Part shown: piece by piece, positions 1-4,333 of the stretch
Position numbering within the stretch: position 1 is the first letter of the stretch
Layout of the letters: each line of letters begins with the position of its first letter
Assembly: GCA_023665245.1 (NCBI GenBank)
Contig: JAMPEH010000199.1
Location: 1-5,024 of the forward strand
Source: Muribaculaceae bacterium
GTDB taxonomy: Bacteria > Pseudomonadota > Alphaproteobacteria > Rs-D84
Length of the DNA stretch: 5,024 nucleotides
Direction of reading: 5' to 3'
The notes under the pieces: generated by a model
What the model was told of the DNA's origin: nothing
Seen by the model: the letters and a program-made list of their open reading frames with translations, nothing else
Databases searched by the model: none
Made by a program: the position numbers and the translations under genes

Positions 1-52
1 CAACGGACTCTGACTCCGTCATTCGTTGGTTCAAATCCAGCTACCCCAGCCA
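1..52 (+). tRNA. tRNA-Gln(CTG), 3' part (5' end outside window)
   Basis: This is the 3' portion of a glutamine tRNA. The anticodon arm is ACGGA-CTCTGAC-TCCGT, whose 7-base loop carries anticodon CTG. The T arm is GTTGG-TTCAAAT-CCAGC. The acceptor strand TACCCCA is followed by discriminator G and an encoded CCA that ends at 52. The missing 5' half (expected to begin near TGGGGTA) lies before the window. The convergent integrase gene 98 bp downstream indicates that this 3' end is the insertion target, so the mature tRNA would be preserved after integration. Confidence 0.95.
22..52. other. probable attachment site (attL) in tRNA-Gln 3' end
   Basis: Tyrosine integrases of genomic islands commonly recombine within the T arm and acceptor end of a tRNA and carry a copy of that segment to restore the gene. 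Here the T-arm and acceptor sequence is followed at once by element DNA and an integrase gene reading toward it. The exact crossover and the length of the identity block cannot be fixed, because the other element end is outside the window. The limits given are those of the T arm plus acceptor and are approximate. Confidence 0.6.
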
Positions 53-64
53 AAATGCCCTACT

Positions 65-86
65 TTTCGTTATTTCTACCACGAAA
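65..86. repeat. short inverted repeat TTTCGT-N10-ACGAAA
   Basis: A 6-bp perfect inverted repeat with a 10-nt loop lies just outside the tRNA. It could be a weak terminator for the tRNA or an integrase or accessory-factor site. No T-run follows it, so its function is unassigned. The rest of the 53-150 spacer shows no gene. Confidence 0.3.
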
Positions 87-117
87 TGAATGAGAAGCGG
101 GGCTATTTTTATGCCGT

Positions 118-141
118 TTTGGGTGTGAATTTGGGTGTAAA
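118..141. repeat. 12-bp tandem repeat TTTGGGTGTRAA, candidate integrase arm-binding sites
   Basis: Two adjacent copies, TTTGGGTGTGAA (118-129) and TTTGGGTGTAAA (130-141), differ at one position. They sit between the tRNA-borne attachment site and the integrase stop codon, where Tn916- and lambda-type integrases have short direct repeats bound by their N-terminal arm-binding domain. The role is inferred from position and repeat form only. Confidence 0.5.
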
Positions 142-150
142 CGCTGACGA

Positions 151-1197
151 TTATATATTATAGTCAACCTTTTGCGCTTGCGCTTTCATAAATTCCGCTG
201 AAAAATGCGTGTATACGTTCGACGTCTGCGTGTTATCCGCGGCGTGACCAGCCCACACGGAAACAACCTCGCGCGGAACGCCGCATTCCTGGCAGCGCGT
301 AATAAACGTATGCCGCAACTCGTGCAAGTGGTGCGCAGGCATTAAACGCTTCATTGCCTGGGTGAGCGCGTCAGGTCGCACCGTGTGCAGCTCTTCCAGG
401 TTAATGCCGGGCAACCACCGCGCCAACATAGGCGTTATCGGAATAAGCCGCCGACGTTCTTTAAAACCTTTGCGCACCTTTGAGCAGACAACGGAAACGA
501 AATCGCCTTCGATACTCGCTTCGGCAAGCTCTGAACGCCGTATTCCCGTATAGAGCAGGAACAGCAACGCCGCTTTAATTTCGGGCAAACACTTGCAGCC
601 GTTTACCATGGCGACGAGCTCCCGTTCCTCTTCGAGCGTGAGCGCGATTCCGTTTTGCTCCTCGTATTTGGGCGGTTTAAGCTTACGCATTGGTGAGCGT
701 TCGAGCAGTTCCTCGCCGACCGCGTATTCGAATACGGCGTTCAACGTCTGAAAAATTTTCGTTGCCGTTCTGTATTTGCCTTGCTCCACGTAGTCGTTAA
801 TGAGCTTCTGCACGTCCGACTGCTTGACGTCGTCGACGTGGCGACCGTAGAAAGGCGGCAAAATGTTCGCTTCGAATACCTGCACGTAATAATTGTACGT
901 ACGTTGCTTAATTGAAGGGCGCTTTAATTCGAGCCAGTCCTCGCACACCTGCGAGAACGTCGGCGCAGTTTTCGGCAGCTCCTGCGGCGGCGCCTGCACT
1001 GCGTCACGTTTCTTGCGTAGCTGTTCGGGCGGCGTTCGAAGCAGTTCGATAAACTTGCGCACGGCTTCGTTGCGGTTTTTGGACGAAGCGAAATAGTCTA
1101 TGCCGTCAATACGCTTGCGTATTTCGTATATACCCGTTTTTTCGCGGTACCTGATATTCTTTTGGTTTTCAAATTTCTTTTTAATATCCTTTGGCAA
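151..1197 (-). CDS. tyrosine recombinase / phage-type integrase
   Basis: It catalyses site-specific strand exchange between the element and the tRNA-Gln target, acting in the cytoplasm on DNA. An N-terminal region (residues about 20-52, containing GIYEIRKRIDG) resembles the arm-type DNA-binding fold of low-GC Gram-positive integrases. A SAM-like core-binding domain follows (about 80-165), then the catalytic domain (about 185-348). Catalytic residues visible are R220 in TGIRRSE, a lysine near 240-243, H292 and R295 in HELRH, H318 in AGH and the nucleophile Y329 in NVYTH. The set is complete. The start is TTG at 1197, preceded by AAAAGGAG at about 1207-1214 with good spacing. However, the same frame stays open upstream without ATG/GTG/TTG back to about 1324, and the peptide just before the TTG (ASLYFTEKEIKA) looks like a normal integrase N-terminus. 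The natural protein may therefore begin at 1436 through a frameshift, giving 428 residues. Integrase identity is near certain; the start is not. Confidence 0.93.
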   Translation of the reverse strand: MPKDIKKKFENQKNIRYREKTGIYEIRKRIDGIDYFASSKNRNEAVRKFIELLRTPPEQLRKKRDAVQAPPQELPKTAPTFSQVCEDWLELKRPSIKQRTYNYYVQVFEANILPPFYGRHVDDVKQSDVQKLINDYVEQGKYRTATKIFQTLNAVFEYAVGEELLERSPMRKLKPPKYEEQNGIALTLEEERELVAMVNGCKCLPEIKAALLFLLYTGIRRSELAEASIEGDFVSVVCSKVRKGFKERRRLIPITPMLARWLPGINLEELHTVRPDALTQAMKRLMPAHHLHELRHTFITRCQECGVPREVVSVWAGHAADNTQTSNVYTHFSAEFMKAQAQKVDYNI

Positions 1198-1436
1198 TGC
1201 CTTAATCTCCTTTTCTGTAAAATAAAGGCTTGCACGCTCTTTTTTACTCTCTTCGTCCTCCTTGCCGTTCGGAAACGGTATAATATTCGAGGCATTTTTT
1301 TTACCTCTGATTTCGCGGACGCGTCACCCGCGCCCACGAACTGCAACTGCGGCAGCTCGTCCGACATTTCGCCGTACAGCCCCGCAAGCTCGGAAATAAT
1401 TTTCCCGAACCTTATCAGTTTTTCATAAAAACTCAT
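1098..1436 (-). CDS. upstream reading frame, probably the 5' part of the integrase gene (frame-shifted)
   Basis: ATG at 1436 has a strong site (GAAAGGAGT, 1445-1453) about 9 nt upstream. The open frame codes 112 residues and overlaps the integrase by 100 nt. Residues 1-47 (MSFYEKLIRFGKII... to SEVKK) look like real helical protein. From residue 48 on, the sequence becomes an arginine-rich, unnatural-looking peptide that is the shadow of the integrase frame. The switch falls on an A8 run. A -1 shift there continues as NASNIIPFPNGKEDEESKK and then ERASLYFTEKEIKALPKD, stop-free into the integrase. I therefore read this as exon-like part one of one integrase ORF (1436 to 151, 428 aa), joined by programmed slippage, tract-length variation or a sequencing indel. 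An independent 112-aa protein is less likely. Confidence 0.5.
   Translation of the reverse strand: MSFYEKLIRFGKIISELAGLYGEMSDELPQLQFVGAGDASAKSEVKKMPRILYRFRTARRTKRVKKSVQAFILQKRRLRHCQRILKRNLKTKRISGTAKKRVYTKYASVLTA
1295..1302 (-). other. A8 slippery tract, candidate -1 frameshift site in the integrase gene
   Basis: On the coding (minus) strand the upstream frame reads GTA AAA AAA ATG. This contains the heptamer A-AAA-AAA in the phase required for tandem -1 slippage. After slippage the codons are AAT GCC TCG, which is the integrase frame. A small hairpin CCGTT-TCCG-AACGG (1265-1278) lies 16 nt downstream, longer than the usual spacer, and AGAGG lies just upstream. One extra A in the tract would also fuse the frames. 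The sequence alone cannot separate these explanations. Confidence 0.5.
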
Positions 1437-1468
1437 ATAAAAATACTCCTTTCGGCAAATGCGCCTAC

Positions 1469-1504
1469 GGAGTAAATTTTATCATTTTTAACATTTTACG
1501 GCTT
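1469..1504 (-). promoter_or_regulatory. candidate integrase promoter (extended -10)
   Basis: On the minus strand TGA-TAAAAT (hexamer at 1476-1481) forms an extended -10 element about 23 nt upstream of the integrase ribosome binding site. The -35 region (AAGCCG, 1499-1504) is poor. The 5' leader also holds TACTCC (1469-1474), which is complementary to the ribosome-binding GGAGTA (1444-1449) and could pair with it if transcribed. Confidence 0.3.
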
Positions 1505-1532
1505 AATTACATTTTCATAGCAAAATGTAATT
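1505..1532 (-). repeat. 11-bp AT-rich inverted repeat after the membrane protein gene; possible weak terminator
   Basis: AATTACATTTT (1505-1515) and AAAATGTAATT (1522-1532) are perfectly complementary around a 6-nt loop. The stem begins 1 nt past the stop codon of the membrane protein gene. The stem is AT-rich and is followed by AAGCCG rather than a U-run, so it is a weak terminator at best. An RNA 3'-end stabiliser or a protein-binding dyad is also possible. The gap 1437-1533 holds no gene. Confidence 0.5.
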
Positions 1533-1533
1533 A

Positions 1534-1992
1534 TTAAGAAAAGTAAGAAACCGTTCCCCCGGATACCGTATATTGATATTTTGCAATTTTAAACAAATCG
1601 GTTAATGTATGACTAACTGAAACAGTATATGAATGATTTTTAGTAGCATCGCCAACCTCGCTTGTATGCGTACATACAAGGTTATTGGAAGAATCATAAT
1701 ATTTTAGCGTAAGCTTCAAATTTTTAATATCCGACTTTGGTATTAAAATATAACTATCTTTTAAATTTGTTAAAGTTGCTTCAAAACTTTGCTCGAATTC
1801 AAAGTCATTAACTGTTGCCGCTCTATTTAAAAGTATAGGGTTGCCGTCCGAATTAGCGTCGCTATCGAAATACTTTTTATTAGTACATTTAACTATAAAT
1901 ACAGTGCCGCCAATAATAATTGCCAAGAGTAGGATAACGCCTAAGAATGTTAAAAAGCCGCTACCTGATTTCTTTTCTTGATTTTTACGCAT
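1534..1992 (-). CDS. single-pass membrane-anchored hypothetical protein
   Basis: I do not recognise the family. The 152-residue product has a short basic N-terminus (MRKNQEKKSG), one strong hydrophobic segment at about residues 13-34 (LGVILLLAIIIGGTVFIV), then a polar, Ser/Thr/Asn-rich domain with alternating patterns typical of beta-strands (about 55-150). This predicts a signal anchor with the C-terminal domain outside the cell. A cysteine follows the segment (C36), but lysine precedes it, so it is not a lipobox. The ATG at 1992 follows GAGAGAAAG at modest distance. The gene lies 19 nt behind the repressor on the same strand, so it is probably made in the integrated state. Such repressor-linked surface proteins often affect superinfection or the host envelope, but nothing here proves that. 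The DNA is visibly more AT-rich than the integrase. Confidence 0.8.
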   Translation of the reverse strand: MRKNQEKKSGSGFLTFLGVILLLAIIIGGTVFIVKCTNKKYFDSDANSDGNPILLNRAATVNDFEFEQSFEATLTNLKDSYILIPKSDIKNLKLTLKYYDSSNNLVCTHTSEVGDATKNHSYTVSVSHTLTDLFKIAKYQYTVSGGTVSYFS

Positions 1993-2011
1993 TACTTTCT
2001 CTCGTTTAAGC

Positions 2012-2362
2012 TTAAATTTTTTTCTTTTGCATGCTCTCTGCTTCGGCGGGGAGCATTGCTTTAATATTATTTTTTATAAGTTCTTGCTTGTAACGGTTCA
2101 GTTGCCGAAAATCTTCTACAAGCTTTTGCTCTTCAACTGAATATTCATTGCTAATACTTTTCGGATAAAACAAGTCAGAAAAACCGAGCAAATATTCAAT
2201 AGATACATCAAAATATTGAGCTATTTTATAAGTTGTTTTATAATCCGCCTCGTGCTGTCCCAATTCATAACGCGAAATAACTTGCGGCGATATTTGCAAT
2301 TCTTGTGATAGTTCCTTTAATGTAAGTCCTTTTGATAGTCGTAATTCTTTTAAGTGTTCCAC
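2012..2362 (-). CDS. XRE-family (cI/Cro-like) helix-turn-helix repressor
   Basis: A DNA-binding regulator that most likely maintains the integrated state by repressing the divergent Zot-like operon and its own promoter. The HTH_3 domain spans about residues 3-60. LTLKELSQELQISPQVISRYE forms the helix-turn-helix, followed by the family-typical GQHEADYKTTYKIAQYFDVSIEYLLG. The C-terminal part (70-116) is helical and charged, probably for dimerisation. No S24 peptidase domain is present, so RecA-type self-cleavage is not expected. The start is GTG at 2362 with no Shine-Dalgarno sequence. A promoter 17/7 nt upstream places the transcript 5' end at or next to the GTG, so the mRNA may be leaderless. 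Three operator-like sites lie in the adjoining control region. Confidence 0.92.
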   Translation of the reverse strand: MEHLKELRLSKGLTLKELSQELQISPQVISRYELGQHEADYKTTYKIAQYFDVSIEYLLGFSDLFYPKSISNEYSVEEQKLVEDFRQLNRYKQELIKNNIKAMLPAEAESMQKKKI

Positions 2363-2368
2363 ACTGCA

Positions 2369-2397
2369 AATTTAATTCATTAAAAAATAGTTATCAA
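2369..2397 (-). promoter_or_regulatory. repressor promoter, predicted leaderless
   Basis: On the minus strand -35 TTGATA (2392-2397, 5 of 6 to consensus) and -10 TAAATT (2369-2374, 4 of 6) are separated by 17 bp. The start point expected about 7 nt beyond the -10 is 2362, the G of the repressor GTG codon. The -35 overlaps operator-like site 1, which would permit autorepression. Confidence 0.6.
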
Positions 2398-2408
2398 CAA
2401 AATGGTGA
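2394..2408. promoter_or_regulatory. operator-like site 1 (TCAAC-N5-GGTGA)
   Basis: This is the weakest of three related dyads. The right half GGTGA is intact and the left half TCAAC is degenerate. It overlaps the -35 of the repressor promoter, so binding here would shut off the repressor gene, as expected of the lowest-affinity site in an autoregulatory switch. Confidence 0.5.
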
Positions 2409-2415
2409 CAAATGG

Positions 2416-2444
2416 TTGCTTTTTCGCCAAATCGGTGATATACT
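2416..2444 (+). promoter_or_regulatory. rightward early promoter for the Zot-like operon (extended -10)
   Basis: The -10 TATACT (2439-2444, 5 of 6) is preceded by TGA, giving the extended -10 TGN motif. A weak -35 TTGCTT (2416-2421) lies 17 bp upstream. The predicted start is near 2451, leaving a leader of about 180 nt before the Zot-like ATG. Operator-like sites 2 and 3 cover the spacer and the start region, consistent with repression. Confidence 0.6.
2424..2438. promoter_or_regulatory. operator-like site 2 (TCGCC-N5-GGTGA)
   Basis: A near-symmetric dyad (TCGCC, 5-nt spacer AAATC, GGTGA; ideal TCACC-N5-GGTGA). It fills the spacer of the rightward promoter and includes its extended -10 TG. 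Its centre is 30 bp from site 1. Confidence 0.65.
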
Positions 2445-2455
2445 TAAATAAAAAA

Positions 2456-2470
2456 TCGCCGTATTGGTGA
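2456..2470. promoter_or_regulatory. operator-like site 3 (TCGCC-N5-GGTGA)
   Basis: It has the same half-sites as site 2 with spacer GTATT, and the dyad extends to AAATCGCC/GGTGATTT with one mismatch. Its centre is 32 bp from site 2 and it lies just downstream of the predicted rightward start point. The 30- and 32-bp spacing puts all three sites on nearly the same face of the helix. Confidence 0.65.
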
Positions 2471-2481
2471 TTTAAATGAAT

Positions 2482-2504
2482 TGAGGGCGCAAAAAACGCC
2501 CTCA
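2482..2504 (+). repeat. leader stem-loop, TGAGGGCG / CGCCCTCA with A-rich loop
   Basis: An 8-bp perfect stem with a 7-nt loop (CAAAAAA) lies early in the predicted leader of the Zot-like operon. No U-run follows on either strand, so it is not a standard terminator. It may be an RNA-stability or anti-termination element, or a hairpin used in single-stranded DNA replication. Confidence 0.55.
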
Positions 2505-2542
2505 CACTGCTTGAAATGCGGGGCGAAAACTTAAATACGGGC

Positions 2543-2562
2543 TGTCTGTCTATTGTCTGTCT
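2543..2562. repeat. 9-bp direct repeat TGTCTGTCT, 11-bp period
   Basis: TGTCTGTCT occurs at 2543-2551 and again at 2554-2562, about one helical turn apart. It lies in the gene-free region 2363-2633, between the leader stem-loop and the start-site inverted repeat. It may be a pair of protein-binding sites; nothing shows which protein. Confidence 0.4.
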
Positions 2563-2582
2563 TAACGGGTTGTTTGAATATT

Positions 2583-2634
2583 TAACCCCGCCCCGCTTTT
2601 CATATACGCGCCCACACGGGCAAAGGCGGGGTTA
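2583..2634 (+). promoter_or_regulatory. nested inverted repeat that encloses the ribosome binding site of the Zot-like gene
   Basis: TAACCCCGCC (2583-2592) is perfectly complementary to GGCGGGGTTA (2625-2634), whose last base is the A of the ATG. Inside lies a second hairpin GCCC-ACAC-GGGC (2610-2621). The purine-rich ribosome binding stretch AAAGGCGGGG (2622-2631) is largely in the right arm. Upstream GCGGGGC (2518-2524) can instead pair with GCCCCGC (2590-2596), which would free the site. This suggests a translational switch, or a cruciform used as an origin. Confidence 0.55.
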
Positions 2635-3365
2635 TGTCAGTACTTATATTTATCGGGAATTGCGGTGAGGGTAAAACGTCGCTTGCAATGGCAACCGTGG
2701 ACGACTATATAAACAACCGCGGCGCCGAGCGTTGGGAGTTATCGGATAAGACTATCCGGGAACTGAACGTCGAACGCACGCAGCCGTTAGATTTTCCGGC
2801 AACGTTGCCGGTTTATTCAAATACTGATTTCGGAATTGAGAACGCCTTCGGAAACAATATCAAGCCCATTCACATTACAGGCGCACAAATTGGAGTGAAC
2901 GACCCGTCGGATAAAAAGCCTAAATACGCATATCTTTACCCGGCAAGCTTGGTTCTGTTTGACGAAGCGCAAAACGAATTTCCGATGAAAAACGAAAATT
3001 TGCCGAGTGAGCAACGAACCTTTTTCACTCAACGCCGCCACAACGATATAGAAATGATACTTATCGCGCCGCGCGGCGTGTTTATCCATAAAGACGTACG
3101 GGAAAGCGGGGCAATAATAATCGAGGTTATCAAAAAAACGCACGTTAGAAACATTTTCGGCACCGTCTGTCAAACATTGTGGCTATGCCGCAAATTTGAA
3201 AATAACAAGGATTTTGAAGAATATCAGAGCACGAACGGTAAAAGCGGAAATTTTAAACAAGTAATTTATTCGCACGCGGGCGACGTGTACGACTATTACG
3301 ACGACCACGAATACCGTAAAAGCTTTACACCACCCGAGGGGCAACAATATTATGCGGGAAATTAG
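2634..3365 (+). CDS. Zot-like P-loop ATPase (filamentous-phage assembly/export family)
   Basis: The 243-residue protein begins with beta-strand VLIFI and Walker A GNCGEGKT (residues 8-15). Walker B is LVLFDEAQ (106-113, acidic pair D110-E111). RRHNDIEMILIAP (134-146) matches the RH-x-D-I/L pattern that follows Walker B in Zot/gpI proteins, and VFIHKDVRESG (149-159) matches the next conserved region. Zot proteins energise filamentous phage extrusion at the inner membrane, usually by an N-terminal cytoplasmic ATPase and a membrane span. Here no transmembrane segment is visible and the tail (190-243) is polar and Tyr/Asp-rich, so it is a soluble variant or needs a membrane partner. The usual TQ after the third strand is replaced by AP. 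The ATG at 2634 is set by AAAGG at 2622-2626. It is the first gene of the rightward operon and overlaps the next by 14 nt. A DNA-packaging or transfer ATPase of another small element is the main alternative. Confidence 0.78.
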   Translation: MSVLIFIGNCGEGKTSLAMATVDDYINNRGAERWELSDKTIRELNVERTQPLDFPATLPVYSNTDFGIENAFGNNIKPIHITGAQIGVNDPSDKKPKYAYLYPASLVLFDEAQNEFPMKNENLPSEQRTFFTQRRHNDIEMILIAPRGVFIHKDVRESGAIIIEVIKKTHVRNIFGTVCQTLWLCRKFENNKDFEEYQSTNGKSGNFKQVIYSHAGDVYDYYDDHEYRKSFTPPEGQQYYAGN

Positions 3366-4161
3366 CGTTGACGGAATCAGCAAAGACGAGTTTGAAAAGA
3401 TAAGCAAGATATTTAACGCTTTAAACGCGGTCGGAACGTTGCAGACCGAAAATTATACGCTTACGTTCGACGACGTTGAAATGCTCTACAACAAATATTT
3501 GCAGCTTGCAACCAATATCAAAGGTAAAGATAAGCAGGCGGGCGCACCGTTCGTGAACGTAATCGAAGGGTGTTTAATCTCGGCGTTAAAGTGCGAAGCG
3601 CTGGATATCTCGAAAATTCGTAGCGCTGACGATGAGAAAAAAGACGCAGAGTTAGAGGCTAAAAAGCGCGAGGAAACGCCGAAAACATGGCGTAATTGGT
3701 GGTGGCTATTCAAATTACAGCGCAACCGTGCACAAGAGCTTGTAGACGAAGAAGCCGCACTTAACGCTGACTATCTGCATAATGTCAAAGAAGCCGACCT
3801 TAACCGGGTAGAAAAAGAGCTTGAACAGATTGAAACTGGGTACGTGTTGGACGAGAATTTGAGCTTGCGTAAAAGAATTAAGTTGTGCAGAAAGATTGCA
3901 AAACATAAACGTGCTTTAAAGCGGCTTGAAAAGCTATGGCGCGCCGCCGAACCGGGAGAGCTTGCGCCCACAGAGAACAAGCCCGCCGCCGTTCAGAGCG
4001 CCGACACGGGCAACGTTGCCGCCGCTCCGAGGACTACCACTGCGGCGACGATGGGGGACATCACGCCCGCCAAAAAGCCGAAAAAGAAAGCTGTTACGCC
4101 GGTTGTTGTCGTTGAGCAGCTCCCCGGGCAAATGGGAATCGAGGGCGCCGGCAGGAAATAA
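3352..4161 (+). CDS. coiled-coil protein with Pro/Ala-rich basic tail, unknown function
   Basis: I do not recognise this family. The N-terminal domain (1-90) appears globular and helical. Residues about 95-200 are strongly charged and heptad-like (EAKKREE, RVEKELEQIE, KRALKRLEKLW), interrupted by an aromatic cluster WRNWWWLF (113-120). That cluster is too short for a full membrane span but suitable for interfacial membrane or protein contact. Residues 200-269 are low-complexity Pro/Ala/Thr-rich with KKPKKK at 241-246, as in disordered nucleic-acid-binding tails. The ATG at 3352 lies 10 nt after GAGGGG and 14 nt inside the end of the Zot-like gene. Translation is therefore probably coupled and the two proteins probably act together. 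The GC-rich 3' end creates long open frames on other frames that I treat as shadows. Confidence 0.82.
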   Translation: MREISVDGISKDEFEKISKIFNALNAVGTLQTENYTLTFDDVEMLYNKYLQLATNIKGKDKQAGAPFVNVIEGCLISALKCEALDISKIRSADDEKKDAELEAKKREETPKTWRNWWWLFKLQRNRAQELVDEEAALNADYLHNVKEADLNRVEKELEQIETGYVLDENLSLRKRIKLCRKIAKHKRALKRLEKLWRAAEPGELAPTENKPAAVQSADTGNVAAAPRTTTAATMGDITPAKKPKKKAVTPVVVVEQLPGQMGIEGAGRK

Positions 4162-4164
4162 TAT

Positions 4165-4210
4165 GCGCGTAAGCTCACGCGCGGATATGTCGCGGCGCGG
4201 GGAAATCCGC
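4165..4210 (+). repeat. two consecutive small stem-loops after the coiled-coil gene
   Basis: GCGCGT (4165-4170) pairs with ACGCGC (4177-4182) around a 6-nt loop. GCGGAT (4181-4186) pairs with ATCCGC (4205-4210) around an 18-nt GC-rich loop. The two share 2 bases, so they may alternate. With the larger hairpin that follows they make a structured gap, 4162-4333, without a convincing gene. This gap could mark a processing or termination region or a phage-type origin/packaging signal. Confidence 0.4.
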
Positions 4211-4220
4211 AAAGCGGCTT

Positions 4221-4271
4221 CACCTAAACGCCCCGCCTTTGCGGGAGCTTTGGCGGGGTCGGGTTTAGGTG
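4221..4271 (+). terminator. large two-part hairpin (CACCTAAAC/GTTTAGGTG with CCCCGCC/GGCGGGG); terminator or regulatory structure
   Basis: The outer arms CACCTAAAC (4221-4229) and GTTTAGGTG (4263-4271) are perfect 9-bp complements. The inner arms CCCCGCC (4231-4237) and GGCGGGG (4252-4258) add 7 bp. The stem is strong enough to end transcription of the Zot-like pair, but GTTTCAATCAG follows instead of a U-run. The inner stem repeats the CCCCGCC/GGCGGGG element found at the Zot-like start. The structure is certain as an inverted repeat; the terminator role is a guess. Confidence 0.5.
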
Positions 4272-4318
4272 TTTCAATCAGATTGCAGCTCTTTGGAGTT
4301 ACAAAATAAATTTTAAAG

Positions 4319-4327
4319 GTTTAGGTG
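4319..4327 (+). repeat. third copy of GTTTAGGTG, containing the next gene's ribosome binding site
   Basis: GTTTAGGTG here is identical to the right arm at 4263-4271 and equally complementary to CACCTAAAC at 4221-4229. It contains the AGGTG that serves the ATG at 4334. The left arm can therefore pair with either copy, giving two exclusive structures, one of which hides the ribosome binding site. Confidence 0.55.
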
Positions 4328-4333
4328 AACAAA

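Noticed and set aside
1098..1294. Arg/Lys-rich C-terminal half of the upstream integrase-region frame as an independent basic protein or excisionase
   Set aside because: It is the shadow of the integrase frame. The protein-like sequence continues in the other frame from the A8 run onward.
1534..1992. Lipoprotein
   Set aside because: The cysteine after the hydrophobic segment is preceded by IVK, which does not fit a lipobox.
2005..2016. 12-bp palindrome TTTAAGCTTAAA between repressor and membrane protein genes
   Set aside because: It is AT-rich and short, partly made of the stop codon region, and has no second copy. Chance is sufficient.
2482..2504. Leader hairpin as an intrinsic terminator
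   Set aside because: No U-run follows the stem on either strand.
2634..3365. Zot-like protein as a toxin acting on tight junctions
   Set aside because: Toxin activity is tied to the C-terminal extracellular part of Vibrio cholerae Zot. Here only the ATPase portion and a polar tail are present.
3926..4309. Open frame of 127 codons overlapping the end of the coiled-coil gene
   Set aside because: Its product is Arg/Pro/Ser-rich junk produced by the GC-rich low-complexity 3' end of the real gene in another frame, and it runs through the hairpin region.
4163..4309. 48-codon frame with an AGGA site just after the coiled-coil gene, possible tiny coat protein
   Set aside because: Inovirus coat proteins are about this long, but this frame lacks a clear hydrophobic span and signal, and most of it is the translation of three hairpins.
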